A stretch of 64,000 nucleotides of DNA from Hypericum androsaemum (GCA_963995505.1 OZ023187.1:18266584-18330583), one strand, 5' to 3'. Counted from the first letter of the stretch, positions 1 through 11,200 are shown. The notes: a model not told the origin generated them from the sequence alone. Translations and numbers: made by a program.

Positions 1-1560
1 TATAAATGACACAAGACATACGTAGTTCGGCTATAAGAGCTACACGTATAGTGCAAATGACAGCGGAAAAGAAACATATACGTAGTAACACAAATGTAAA
101 AATTTGTAGCAAGACAAAAGTAATAGTAATTTCCGAGTATAATAGTGAAGCTAAGCCGAAGCCCACTCTGGCAGCAAAAGCCAAATGGGCCGGTTCTGAA
201 GTCCAACTTTGATCAACAGAGTCCAAGCGAGAATGTTGAGACTGCAAGCCCTAAAGAGATTAGCCCTGCAGGTATAGGATTCAAAATGAGGGGAAGTGCT
301 CGGCCCAAAAAACTTACAAGCTAAGGCGAAAGCAATCATGGAAAATTCATCGGGAGTCTGATCGTTCGGGAAGATTCTTTTCATGTGATCTGTCAAAATG
401 TCTAAGTGTAGGTTGGAATAGAGAAGTCGAGACCATCATCAGGGTGGCAACTTGTGAGGCGGTAATGAGATGACCATAAAGGGAGGAAATCTAGGCGGAA
501 ATGTGCTTCAAAAGTAGGCAACAATTATTTGACATAGGGCTAAAGGCGAATTGTTGCCATATGAAATTTTTTGGATTAGACACTTTATATATTTCAATAG
601 TTTTACTAATTATAATTTTATTAGAAATATATAAAAATCTACGCATAAAAAATAGTGAAGAACCGGAAAGAACACTACTAAATCAAACAGGTAGAGATTG
701 TTTCAGGTAATTCATCAGTCATCACTCTAAAATTTGCTAGGAAGAGAAGTAGCTGAAGGAAGGTAATTTGGTTAGATAATGTTAGAGTTGAATATTTTAG
801 GTGCCCGTGATTTGATCAGTTGTTATAATTATTCCTTAAATTTTCAAAATGTATCGGGCTGTAATATTTTATTCGATCTTTTAATTATTATGACAACGGG
901 TCCATTTTTTTAAATACTGTTATTTGTCAATCCGGTGATCTGTAATTGACGATTAAACAAATAAAATCAGAAAAAAAGAAACTCGTGGGTAACCTTTCTT
1001 TCGAGCTCGGGAGGAAAGTTCCCTATTGCACCAGCCTATGTGCTTTCATTTTGTTAGGAGAGTTGATGCAAGTCTAAGTGATTTTTTTTTTGAGTAATGT
1101 CAAAATTTTATAGCCAAAAAGAAAAATACAGCAATGAGAAGCGAGACAAAGAAAAACAAAGTACTAGCTACGCAAATCTCTAAGGCCTAAACGGGCAGCT
1201 AAAACCTAGCTTAACCTGCTGCCATAATAAGGGACTAGACCCGAGCTAATCCACAGGTCGAGTAATCAAGGATGGATACTAGCAAATCACGGACTTGGAT
1301 TTAGTTAACTACATTTTGGTTTCAACTCTCACAAATGTAGAAGACATAAAAAGTTATTAAAAAAGTCGTCCTTGAATAAAATTTGATAATACTTGACTCA
1401 AACATTTTACCAAATTTTGTTGTTGCGAATTGATACTAATCACAAAGCTGGTGATATTTAATTGCTTATACATTATCATAGACTATTTATTTCAACAATA
1501 TTAAATAATATTATTCGAGTTTGAGAATTTAAAAATTAGCAGTGTAAAATATATTTTAAA
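1..1560. repeat. Segmental duplicate, copy 1 (partner at 4,075-5,560)
   Basis: Several blocks recur in the same order and orientation about 4.1 kb downstream: 5-300 matches 4,075-4,350, about 870-1,060 matches 5,090-5,260, and about 1,440-1,550 matches 5,430-5,530. The copies differ by many substitutions and indels, so the duplication is not recent. The stretch between blocks (300-870) has no clear partner, and the downstream copy is interrupted by a LINE end. Short ORFs here show no family resemblance and are not called as genes. Because copy 2 directly follows a P450 3'-UTR-like segment, a P450 remnant may lie just outside the window start. Confidence 0.7.
1081..1310 (-). mobile_element. 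Possible retroposon 3' tail (poly-T on plus strand)
   Basis: A run of T at 1,083-1,091 leads into sequence of higher GC content than its surroundings, inside duplicate copy 1. It is absent from the matching part of copy 2. A poly-T edge followed by unrelated sequence is what a minus-strand LINE or SINE tail would leave. No coding motif is visible, so the class is a guess. Confidence 0.3.
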
Positions 1561-2044
1561 GAATTTTATTACAATTTAAAAATCTTAGTCGTATCAAATA
1601 TGAATCAATCGGTCTAATAATTATTTATGTATTATCTGGATTAAAAAGACTATTAATTTCATCACACGTCACTAGATGGGCTTACATCTATGAACCAAAC
1701 TAGCTCATGCATTTAAATTAAAAAATTCTTAAATTCATCAACAATTTGGACTGATCTAGTCAAAGAGGGAAGGGAATGCATACGTACAATAGTTTCAATC
1801 TGGTACTACTTTCAAATTAATAAGACATATCTACTCTGGAAATTTAGAAATAATTCTTCGATTAATTTTAGAATTACAAACGATCATATAAGTTGAATAA
1901 TATCAGACATTATAATATCGATGCTTGATTTCATTTATGACATTTAAAGTCAATCCACTTTAATTTAAGAAACATTAGAGAAGAGGATGAACAGCCAAGG
2001 GAGTTTGCAGTTTGCATACATAAACACACTAACCGTTTTCGAAC
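1561..2044. other. AT-rich spacer, nothing recognised
   Basis: AT-rich sequence upstream of the P450 N-terminal fragment. I see no open frame with a family signature, no RNA gene and no clear promoter element. Confidence 0.5.
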
Positions 2045-2074
2045 TTGATAGACGTCGTTGCATTAATCTCCAAT

Positions 2075-2190
2075 ATGGAAGCAGAATTTCTCTACATCTT
2101 GAGCCCGGTCACATTGATCCTTATCGGTTTCATGGCAATAAGAACTGGCAAAAGATCGAAACCCAAGCGCGTAATTTGTAGCTGCATAAT
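2075..2190 (+). pseudogene. Cytochrome P450 N-terminal fragment (sister of the 53.6 kb copy)
   Basis: From the ATG at 2,075 the frame begins MEAEFLYILSPVTLILIGF and runs through a hydrophobic membrane anchor into a basic K/R stretch. That is the usual start of a microsomal plant P450. DNA and protein align with the start of the pseudogene at 53.6 kb, including the end of the 5' leader (CTCCAATAYGG). The match stops just before the proline-rich hinge, and no helix-I, ExxR or heme-loop motif follows, so this is only a gene start. Further scrambled pieces lie at 3,856-4,035. This copy keeps the ATG that the 53.6 kb copy has lost. Confidence 0.7.
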
Positions 2191-2279
2191 TTGTAGCTGG
2201 CGACAGCAAGGCAATGTCCATCTTCCATTGAATTTCCAGTCTCCGCCTCTTCAAATCTGTTGAATTAGTCACACAGAGC

Positions 2280-2612
2280 ATGGAAGTAAAGTCGTTTTTA
2301 ATCTGCAAAGTCGGCCTAATCCAAGTGGTATTTCACTAACTGTGATCTCGAACTCCGACTTTGCAGGACGTTTATGAGTTATTTCCATGGAAATTTTTTC
2401 TCATCGAGCATGGAAGTAACTCGTAATCGTCCTGCAAATTCGAGTCTTATTTTGTAAAAGAATTTGAATCGTAGACCTCGATCACAATCTTCGAAATTTT
2501 GCAGAGCTTTTGGTTGGACAAATAGAGTGGGAAAAGGTGTCACATGATTTCCGCGAGGGAGTTCGAGATCACAGGGAGTGAAATACCGCAGAATTGGACT
2601 TGGATTAGGCCG
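2280..2612. repeat. Nested inverted repeats
   Basis: The arm at 2,312-2,355 is closely matched by the reverse complement of 2,558-2,612, apart from an 11-base insertion in the right arm. A smaller pair, about 2,280-2,316 and 2,354-2,390, is inverted inside the loop. A third related copy in direct orientation lies at 2,408-2,444. The left arm could fold with more than one partner. No coding role is evident. Confidence 0.65.
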
Positions 2613-3004
2613 GGTTGTGACAGAGCCGAAGAAAGAGGTATTTTTTGGAAGAAGATGAACGAGAAGACAATGAAACATCATCATTGGACAGGGAAACAAC
2701 CATGGACTTGTAATCAGACAACAAGAGGAATTTGTCCCAAACATCATCAGAATCTGCAACTGTTGGCGAAACCAAAGCCAGCCAACAGGCACCAACTGGA
2801 CTTGTCTGCGATACTATGTGTGCTACGACAACTCTCATTCTTTGGTTTGGTGTTTTCACTGGTTTGTGGGGTGATTCTTTTATTTGGTGAATTTATAATA
2901 TCCTAACCTAACCAAATCAGGAATATTGCATCTATAGAATTTCCTAATTAGTCGTCATAGAATTTCCTAATTACACGTCATCAATTTTAGAATTACTAGT
3001 TTTT
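2613..3004. other. Unassigned spacer with an unsupported open frame
   Basis: An open plus-strand frame continues to 2,906 and ends in a hydrophobic tail, but I recognise no family, and its first part lies inside the inverted repeat. I do not call it a gene. Confidence 0.4.
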
Positions 3005-3420
3005 ACTATTTTCATCATATCTTCCTCTTCAAAACTCCGACTGACAAGATCGTGACATATATGAAAACAGGAAAGACGTATCTTCAATTCCTTGTTTCAC
3101 AATTGTCTTCCGTTTTTGCCCCGAAAATGACCGATTCGCTTTCCAAAGTTGTATGTCTCTGCTGTAATTCCTATTCAAGAATCATTATTTTCCTGAATGA
3201 CCATCCTTTATTTATTCGGCCATATCTTCCTCTTGTGGACTTCGATTGACGAGATCTTGATGTCCACATGAAGAAAAAAATAAAGATCTTCAATTTCTTG
3301 TCAAATAGATGTCTTCCAATTCTACTAAAAAAATGACAGAAATGCCCTCCAAAGTTGACTCCCACTGCTGGATTTCCTCTTCAAGAATTCATTACCAATT
3401 TCACCCTCTCTTTTTTTCTA
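3005..3420 (+). repeat. Diverged tandem duplication, about 205-bp unit x 2
   Basis: About 3,010-3,210 and 3,215-3,420 share an ordered series of landmarks: a CATATCTTCCTCTT motif, a GAC(A/G)AGATC motif, a TCTTCAATT(C/T)CTTGT motif, a TGTCTTCC motif and a final (A/C)TTCAAGAAT motif. The two units are clearly diverged and neither is coding. Confidence 0.55.
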
Positions 3421-3855
3421 CAAATTAGCGAAAAGAGCCCATTAGTTATTTAAAACTCAATATTTTACAAAAATAATATGAAAACAAGAATAAATATAAA
3501 AATAACTCAAAATTCTATGCATTTAATGTGTGTGCATTAGATATACATCCCAATCCAATAACTCTTTAAGTGAATCCAGGTCTCTTACATAACCAAATTT
3601 TGTTTCGTGTGTTCGTGGTTTTAACTTGACGAGGAGGGTTACTAAATGAATTGGAAGTCAATGTCAACGAAGCTTCAAATATAGAAATTGGGGGCTAAAT
3701 ATTCTACAGTAGGAAGACTGAACGTGGGAGATTTTCGACAGAATTTATTGTAGAGGACTCGGGTTGTACATGAAAACCTCACACCCTGCACGAACTAGAA
3801 AGACTGATCTCATCCTAGTTAATTGTTCTAAAGAATGTTATTATTACCATTCAAC
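3421..3855. other. Spacer, nothing recognised
   Basis: AT-rich, with no credible open frame, RNA gene or repeat boundary seen. Confidence 0.45.
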
Positions 3856-4035
3856 ACAAAATGTGACCAGGCTCAAGATGTAGAGAAATTCTGCCATACT
3901 CCTACTGCTACATAAGCGATCTGGAGTCCTTTTATATGCCAAATCTCATATAAAGAGACCAAATAAATGTCTGCTTCTAGTAGGAAAGAAAGCTGAATTG
4001 GTTCCTCTGTTGTCCTTGCCTCCACATGAAATAAG
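3856..4035. pseudogene. Scrambled P450 remnants: inverted N-terminus plus 3' UTR
   Basis: About 3,857-3,900 is the reverse complement of the P450 start at 2,070-2,113, sharing the core GCTCAAGATGTAGAGAAATT. Directly after it, 3,915-4,035 matches in forward orientation the 3' UTR of the 53.6 kb P450 (55,224-55,336), sharing CTTCTAGTAGGAAAGA and CTCTGTTGTCCTTG. An inverted gene start is thus joined to a forward gene end with no middle. This looks like rearrangement debris of a P450 paralogue. Confidence 0.65.
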
Positions 4036-4074
4036 AATTTACTTGCATGAATCCCGAATGAAACCTTCATAGAA

Positions 4075-5560
4075 AGGACACAAGATATATAGTTCGACTA
4101 AAGAACTACACCTATACTGCAAATGACAACGGAAGCGAAACATATACGTAGTAATACAAAAGTAAAATTTGTAGCAAGACAAGAGTAATAAAATTTCCGT
4201 TTATGATAGTGAAGCTGAGCCAAAGCCCAGTTTGGAAGCTAAGCCGAATGGGCCTTTTTTGAAGTCCAACTATGATCGACAGAGTCCAACCGAGAATGTT
4301 GAGATTGCAAGCTCTAAAGAGATTGGCCCAACCGGTACAGGATTCAAAATAAAACGACGATGCTTTGGGAGGGAGGACTAGGGTTTTTTTTTTTAAATTT
4401 CATAAGTCAATGAGATGAAGTGGATAGTCTTTGTTTAAGTGGATCATTGAGATGTTGCCAAACACCAAAAAATTTAATTAAAGGTGAAAAAATTTAATTA
4501 AAGGTGTTGATTGTTCCATTTTGCCATGGGACTCTCTTTGCCCTATTTGCGGTGAAAAAGATGAATGCATTAACCACCTGTTCCTCTATTGTGATTTCTC
4601 TCGATCAATTTGAGATTACTTTGTTCGACGCGTTGGTGCCTGAGATCTTCCTTGACGTCGCACTTGGATCAGTGGATGGGTCTCATCATTGGTGGCATGA
4701 ATAAGAAGGTTTGGTTCGCATTGTTTGGCGCCATTCTTTGGGAAATTTGGCTTACGAGAAATCGTGCAATTTTTCAGGGTGCGAGTGTTAGCCGAAAGCT
4801 TCTTATTCATACTATCTTGATTCGGATTCACGGATTGCTTAGTTGGTCTAGTTCCATTACGGATATACGCCATCAAGACCTTTTATTGTATCTGGAATCC
4901 TTGCGCCTGAGAGATTAGGCTTGTTAATCCCTCTTGTTTGTAAATATTGTCTATTAATATAATTTAATCCATTTACCCGAAAAAAATTGTCCATTTTGAG
5001 AAGTATAGGGTGCTAAGTGACCCAATTTTAAGTATAAGATGATAAGTGTACTTTTTGTTTAAGTAGAGAGTGTTATTTGATCCTTTTGTCTTTTTTATTT
5101 GATCTTTTAAATTATTGCGACGATGGAGCCATTTCTTAAAAAAACTGTGAATTGTCAGTCGGTTGATTTGTAATTGACCATTGAACAAATAAAAAAGTAA
5201 TAAGAAACTCATGGACAACCTGTCTGTCGAGCACCAGAGGAGAGTTCCATATTGCACAAAAAATTATGCAAGCCGGTATAGAGAGAATATATATATAGAT
5301 CACATGACAAATAAGAAAATATAGATAGATATAGCGTGCAAGCCGGTATATTGCACCAGCCTATAACACACTCTGGCTTCAAAATATCTATTTTATTTTG
5401 AGTGTTGTTGAACTCAGGGACAAGATTAAGATTATGATTGCCTATACATTACTTGCAATATAATTACATACACGTTATCCTACACTATTTATTTCATAAC
5501 TGTTAAATATATTATTCGATATTTTGGAACCAGTCTAAATTTTTTTTTGATATCATTCAA
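4075..5560. repeat. Segmental duplicate, copy 2 (partner at 1-1,560)
   Basis: Same block order as 1-1,560, interrupted by a LINE 3' end at 4,504-4,986. A 20-bp AATTTAATTAAAGGTG-containing unit is repeated twice at about 4,467-4,505, next to the LINE's 5' truncation point. No gene is called outside the LINE. Confidence 0.65.
4504..4986 (+). mobile_element. LINE (non-LTR retrotransposon), 5'-truncated 3' end
   Basis: Around 4,540-4,600 one frame reads CPICGEKDECINHLFLYCDF, the Cys/His zinc-knuckle pattern (zf-RVT) found after the reverse transcriptase in plant L1-type LINEs. A second frame (4,610-4,918) has WFALFGAILWEIWLTRN, typical of the extreme C-terminus of these proteins. The frame change between them marks decay. 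The element ends in a run of A at about 4,980-4,986. Only the last ~480 bp is present, so it is a dead-on-arrival insertion. Confidence 0.75.
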
Positions 5561-5633
5561 AATTTTTAATCAGTTCAAATATAAATGAGTCAATCTACTA
5601 AATATTCGATTGTTGCATTGTTTCAAAAAATAT

Positions 5634-5891
5634 TGATGGTTTTAACGTGTAATTAACGAGTAATTATATGTTAAACCTGATTAATTAACAAACTAATTCG
5701 TTAATAATAAATCACTTACTTGTTGAAGAAAGAGGTCCACATGTTCGGATCGACTATATCTTCGTTCCAGTCGAATTACGATCACGTTATAACAGATTTG
5801 TAATTGATTTTCACGAGATTTCCTCTATTGAAAATCTGATCAAAACTCCGGGACTATTCCAAAGTTTTGCCTTTCTATTGAGCGGTTGTGA
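5634..5891 (-). mobile_element. LTR fragment of the Copia-3 family
   Basis: The segment starts TGATGGTTTTAACG and aligns over about 255 bp with both Copia-3 LTRs (55,338 onward and 63,753 onward), sharing the blocks TTCGTTAATAATAAATCACT and GATTTTCACGAGATTTCCTC. Similarity stops near GAGCGGTTGTG, before the U3 part. No internal domain or second LTR is nearby, so it is a partial LTR left by truncation or deletion. Confidence 0.75.
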
Positions 5892-6145
5892 CTTCCTACA
5901 GTAGATTGATATACTTTTAAAAAATACACACCAGATTTGCTTTTTTTTCTAGCTTTATTTACGCGAAATTAGTATAATTTAATTAGAGATTTTAATTTAG
6001 GTACGAGTCCTTATCCAACCAAATATTAGGTGTGACTTCCTACGGTAGATTGATATACTTTTAAAAAATACACACCAGATTTGCTTTTTTTTTTCTAGCT
6101 CTATTTACGCGAAATTAGTATTATTTAATTAGAGATTTTAATTTT
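5886..6145 (+). repeat. Direct duplication, about 114-bp unit x 2
   Basis: GTGACTTCCTAC(A/G)GTAG and the sequence after it at about 5,887-6,000 recurs at about 6,031-6,145, spaced about 145 bp apart and nearly identical. The first copy begins exactly where the LTR fragment ends. Confidence 0.75.
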
Positions 6146-6349
6146 GACCTGTGAGAAAATATCAACGTAAAAATTTGATAGGAACAATTTTCAATTTTGA
6201 CACTGTTTAAACTTCTGTCTAATTTAATATGAATTAGTCAATTCATCTCAACTTAATTTTTGATAGTTTTGATTTTAAAAAATCTCTCATGGCACTTTGT
6301 CTCTTTACGGGATGGCCAAATTTTTTGATTTATACCAATTAATATTTGG

Positions 6350-7246
6350 TGACCAAATTGTTTGATTTATACTAATTGGTATCTGGTCAATTATACTAAT
6401 TAATTAAGATTTAAATAATAATAATCTTTTGTAATAAATATTTAATATCTGTGTAAAGACTTTATGAAAAAACCAAATTAATAAACGATTGGTTTACAAA
6501 TCAATCACCAAACCATATCAATAGGTGATATGATCATATCATTGTGGTGGCCTCCACCCAAAACGGAATCGTTTTTGCGCGTATTTGTTTTTTTTGCGCG
6601 TATTTGTTAGGGGGCCACCATCCTCCTTTCCATTTATGAACTACGACTAGTATGGTCACGCCACGTGTGAAGCTGCTAGATTTTCCCAGACTGGATGTGG
6701 GCCCTCCGTATGGCTGTCGTGCTCCCACTTGGGCCGCTATCGGCTAGGTTAAGCTAAGATTGAGGCAGCCGAAAACAAAAATGGCTGCTAATTCAATGGC
6801 CGCGGTGACGACAATATTGATTGTTCAACCCATATTGATTATTTCTACTAGAGTTAATAATATGATAAATTTATAAAATATTCTCAGCCATTTTTTTAAC
6901 ATAACTAAATATTTCAAGTGTCGAATCCCAAATATCTGATAAAATTGGATAATACACTCGAATCGTAGCAGTAATACTTATAAAAGGACTTATTATTAGT
7001 AGATTGATACAGTCAAACTGTGATAGCAATATTCGTAAGTGGATCATTACACCTGATTAATACCTAATTTATAGTTAAGAATAGTTCTTCCGTGGAGCGA
7101 GTAAAAATGTAAACATCGAATGTCCATTTCAGTTCTGGCTCGGCTCATTGTAGACGATAAACTGAACCCGTGTGTGCTAATTTGTCAGAAAAACCACCGA
7201 CCAACATGTATCAAAGTCATCGGGTACAAGTGTTTTTATACTATAT
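6350..7246 (+). repeat. Interspersed repeat, interrupted by Copia-1 (inverted partner at 47.2-48.1 kb)
   Basis: About 900 bp matches the reverse complement of 47,207-48,080 almost end to end, including a GC-richer core near 6,545-6,730 (GGCCTCCACCCAAAACGG, GGCCACCATCCTCC). This copy has an extra duplication of a GCGCGTATTTGTT unit at 6,576-6,610. The match continues for about 15 bp beyond Copia-1, at 12,605-12,620, so Copia-1 sits inside the repeat. I see no coding capacity and no clear terminal inverted repeat. The class is unknown. Confidence 0.8.
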
Positions 7247-7515
7247 TGGGATTGTTCCAAATTCCTAATTAGAGTAGGGCTCTATTTCCTGATCAGAATA
7301 GAGTACTAGTCTCTTATATATATACGGCCTATGCCTAGGTCTTATTTGTACTAGTTGAGAGTTGTGAGGTACAGAGAACCCTCACGGAGGCCTTGTAACC
7401 GATTGGACTCACATAGTGGACGACTCTCCTTTGCCCGTGGTTTTCTCCCCGTCTTGGGGTTTCCACGTAATTCTTGTGTCTCGTATTTTACTCGTTTCGA
7501 TCTTATTACTCAACA
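7247..7515 (+). repeat. Copia-1 5' LTR
   Basis: Runs from TGGGATTG to CTCAACA. It matches the 3' LTR except for two substitutions and lacks the GTTA that follows the first T of the 3' LTR. A TATA-like TCTTATATATATACGG lies at about 7,310-7,326, so transcription could start inside the LTR. The same promoter sits at the far end and could read into the adjacent DUF295 region. Confidence 0.9.
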
Positions 7516-7517
7516 AT

Positions 7518-7529
7518 TGGTATCAGAGC
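7518..7529 (+). other. Copia-1 primer-binding site
   Basis: TGGTATCAGAGC two bases after the LTR, the standard complement of the initiator methionine tRNA 3' end used by plant copia elements. Confidence 0.9.
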
Positions 7530-7619
7530 CGGATCTGAGTATACGAGTATTTGACACGAAAAAAAAAAAAATCCGTGAACAGTAAACCGATTTGGGGAAA
7601 ATCGAGATTTAGGGTTTTT

Positions 7620-8100
7620 TGAGATCCCTTGGAGCTGCCGCCGTTCAGCCAGCCGACCGCCGCCCGCTCGACCACCGCCCGCTCGTCCGTCCGCTGCTGC
7701 CCGAGGAGTCCGGCGTCGTCCCGCCGCTCGCTGTCTTCGGGGAAGTCGGAGAAGAATCGGGGAGAGAGAGGGAGTTCTCGGGGTTCTTTGAGATCGGAAC
7801 CCGTCGCCCGTGGAGGAGGCCCGCGCCCCGTCACCGCGCCGTCGCCCATCGCCTGGAGGGGACCGACCCGCTCGCTCGTCGCCTTGGAGCTGCTCGTCGC
7901 GCCGCCGTTCGCCGTTTTTTTGGGAAGAGAGAGAGGACCGTCGGGGAGAGAGAAAATCTCGCTCAAACCCGAGCCGCCGCTGCCACCACCGCCCAGCACC
8001 GCCACCGTCGTGCCCACTCGCCGGCGCGAGCAAGCTCGCGCCGACCGCCGCCCAGTCGTGGTGGCCCGCCGCCAAGCCGCCGCCCCTTTGGAGTTTTGGG
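7620..8100 (+). other. Copia-1 GC-rich 5' leader
   Basis: About 480 bp of strongly GC-rich sequence between primer site and gag, unlike the AT-rich neighbourhood. Because stop codons are scarce in such sequence, long Arg/Pro/Ala-rich frames stay open on both strands. I see no protein family in any of them and take them as compositional. The leader may carry packaging or translation signals. Confidence 0.6.
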
Positions 8101-8227
8101 TTAAAAACCCTAATTCCCGAGTTGACTTGGTCAACAGCTTGACTGGTTGACCAAAAGTCAACTGTTTTGGCTGATTTTGGCTTTCTAACCTATTTTGAGC
8201 GGATTTCTTGGTTCGAGTGTTTTCAGG

Positions 8228-11200
8228 ATGACTTCGATGAAGTACGAGATTCCTCAATTGACGAGGAAAACTAATTTTTCCTTGTGGCAGGTCAAGATGC
8301 GCGCTATTCTGACACATTTAGAGCTGGATGAGACTCTACTTGATGAGAAGTCGATGCCTTCGAGTTGGGATGATGCGATGAAGGCGTCAAAGAACCGTAA
8401 GGCTGTGAGTCAGATCCAGTTGCATCTGTCAGATGATATTTTGCGGGACGTGTTGAAGGAGACAACCGCTTCCTCATTATGGGCAAAGCTTGAAAAGTTG
8501 TGCATGCCCAAGAGTTTGACCAACAAACTGTGCTTGAAGCAACGACTGTTTTCTATCCGGATGCAAGAAGATAAGTCTGTTCATGACCACCTTAATGAAT
8601 TTAAGGATATAGTGGCTGATCTTAGAACTCTGGATGTGAAATATGATGATGAAGATCTTGCTTTATTGTTATTGTGCTCGTTGCCTGTTTCTTATCAGCA
8701 ATTCAGAGATACTCTGTTGTTCAGCCATGATACTCTGAGTTGGGATAATGTTCATGATTCGCTCTTGGAGAAAGAGAGAATTGATAAGCACACTGTGAGT
8801 TCCTCTGAAAATAGCCAAGGGACTGGCTTGGTTATGAGAGGGAGGTATGAGGAGAGGAATGCTAAGTCTGGTTCGAGGAAGAAGAGCAGAAGCAAATCAA
8901 GGTCAAGGCACAAGGATAAGACTTGTTTCAATTGTCATAAGGTTGGGCATATTAAATGGTTCTGTCCGGAGTTGAAGAACAAGAAGAAGGGCGAAAAGTC
9001 CAGTACTCCGAAAGGAGAAAGTTCTGATAGCGGCAGTGCTAGTGTTGCCACCACCACTCAGAAAGAAGAATCTGATGGAGACCTTTTGTCTGTGATTGAT
9101 GGGAAGTCTAAAGTTGATGCTGCCTGGGTCCTTGATTCTGCTTGTACGTTTCATATGTGTCCTATCCGGGACTGGTTTTCAACATATGAACGTGCTGAGG
9201 GTAATGTTCTCATGGGAAATAATTTTGTCTGCAAGGTTGTTGGTATTGGCACAGTGAAGATCAAGATGCATGATGGTGTCATTCGAACCTTGACGAATGT
9301 GAGGCATATCCCTGATTTGAAGCGGAACTTGATTTCGTTGAGTACTCTTGATACATTGGGGTACAAGTATACCGGAGAAGGTGGAGTTCTTCGTGTGAGT
9401 AAGAACTCATTAGTGCATATGAAAGCCAAAAAGGAGGTTGGAAATCTGTATGTTTTGCAGGGTTCTACAGTTACAGGGACTGCTGCTGCTGCATCTGGCT
9501 CGTTGACAGATTCTGAGAATACCTCATTGTGGCATATGCGACTTGGTCACATGAGTGAGAAAGGCATGACCGAGCTGAATAGGAGAGGATTATTATGTGG
9601 ACAGGGTATTGGGAAGCTGGAATTTTGTGAGCACTGTGTGTTTGGCAAGCAGAAGAAAGTCAGTTTTCAGAAAGGTGTGCACACTACAAAGGGAAAACTT
9701 GACTATGTTCATTCTGATCTTTGGGGACCGTCTCAAGTTGCAACAAAGAATGGTTCCAAGTATATGCTGACTATCATTAATGATTATTCAAGGAAGGTGT
9801 GGGCGTTCTTCTTGAAGAGCAAGGATCATGTCTTTGTCACTTTCAAGCAGTGGAAGACTATGATTGAGAAGCAGACTGGGAGAGATGTCAAGCATCTCCG
9901 CACAGACAATGGATTGGAGTTTTGCTCTAGTTGGTTTGATGAGTTCTGCAAGAATGAGGGTATTGTCAGGCATAAGACAATCCCTGGTACACCTCAACAG
10001 AATGGAGTCGCTGAAAGAATGAACAGAACTTTGTTGGAGAAAGTTCGTTGTATGCTGTCAAATGCTGGTTTGCCTAAGTCGTTTTGGGCTGAAGCTGCTT
10101 CCACTGCCTGTCACCTTGTCAATCGTTCACCTCATGCATCACTTGATGGCAAGGTACCTGAAGAATTGTGGTCTGGAAATCCTCCTAATTATTCTGATTT
10201 GAAGATATTTGGGTGCCCTGCCTATGCTCATGTGAATAATGGCAAGTTAGAGCCAAGATCTGTGAAATGTATCTTCCTTGGCTATGCTTCTGGAGTGAAG
10301 GGATACAAGTTGTGGTGTCCCAAGCTGTCTAAGGTCTTGTTGAGTAGGAATGTTATTTTCAAAGAGACAGACATGCTGAGTAAGAGGGAGGATATTTCTT
10401 CACCTGGTGTTCCGAGTGCTCCAAGTGTGGACTTGCAAAAGTCAAAAGTGCAGGTGGAGTTTGATGATGATCCAGAAGCTAGTTCCTTCCGTGATGTTGA
10501 TTGCCATGGTCCTACTCATGGTGGGTTGTCTGATGAAGCTGAGAATGTTGGCACAGTTGAGAGGGAGCCACCGTATTCTATTGCTAGAGACAGGCCCAGA
10601 AGAATTATCAGGCCTCCACAGAAGTTGGGTGAGGCTGATATTGTTGCTTTTGCCCTGAATGTGGCAGAAGAAGTTGATAGCTCTGAAGAACCGTCTAGTT
10701 ACTCAGATGCTGTGAAGTCGAAAGACTCTGCTAGATGGTTGGTTGCTATGGAGGAAGAGATGGAATCTCTTCACAAGAACAAGACTTGGGAGATTACTAA
10801 GCTGCCTAAGGATAAGAAGGTTGTCAGTTGCAAGTGGGTATTCAAGAAGAAGGATGGTATACCTGGAGTTGAAGAGCCTAGATACAAGGCTAGACTAGTG
10901 GCTAGAGGATATAGTCAGATTCCTGGTGTGGACTTTAATGAGGTGTTTTCACCAGTTGTGAAGCATACCTCGATTCGTTCTCTTCTTGGTATTGTTGCTA
11001 TGCAGGATTTGGAGCTTGAACAGCTTGATGTGAAGACAGCTTTCTTGAATGGAGAGCTTGAGGAGCGGATTTATATGGCACAGCCTGAGGGTTTTCATGT
11101 TGAAGGCAAAGAAGACCATGTGTGCTTGTTGAAGAAGTCCCTGTATGGCCTTAAGCAGTCTCCGAGGCAGTGGTATAAAAGGTTTGATTCCTTTATGATT

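Noticed and set aside
2544..2906. 120-codon plus-strand frame containing FEITGSEIPQNW, faintly like the GSEIP motif of TNL resistance proteins
   Set aside because: Only a few residues match, the frame overlaps an inverted repeat, and no NBS or LRR sequence is nearby.
6534..7246. Interspersed repeat as a protein-coding transposon
   Set aside because: Frames are short, differ between the two copies, and show no transposase motif.
7518..7529. tRNA-like sequence at the LTR borders (also 21,964 and 63,739)
   Set aside because: These are primer-binding sites complementary to a tRNA 3' end, not tRNA genes; no cloverleaf is present.
7506..8317. Long overlapping frames (110-264 codons) on both strands of the Copia-1 leader
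   Set aside because: They owe their length to GC-rich, stop-poor sequence; no family motif, and they lie inside the retrotransposon leader.
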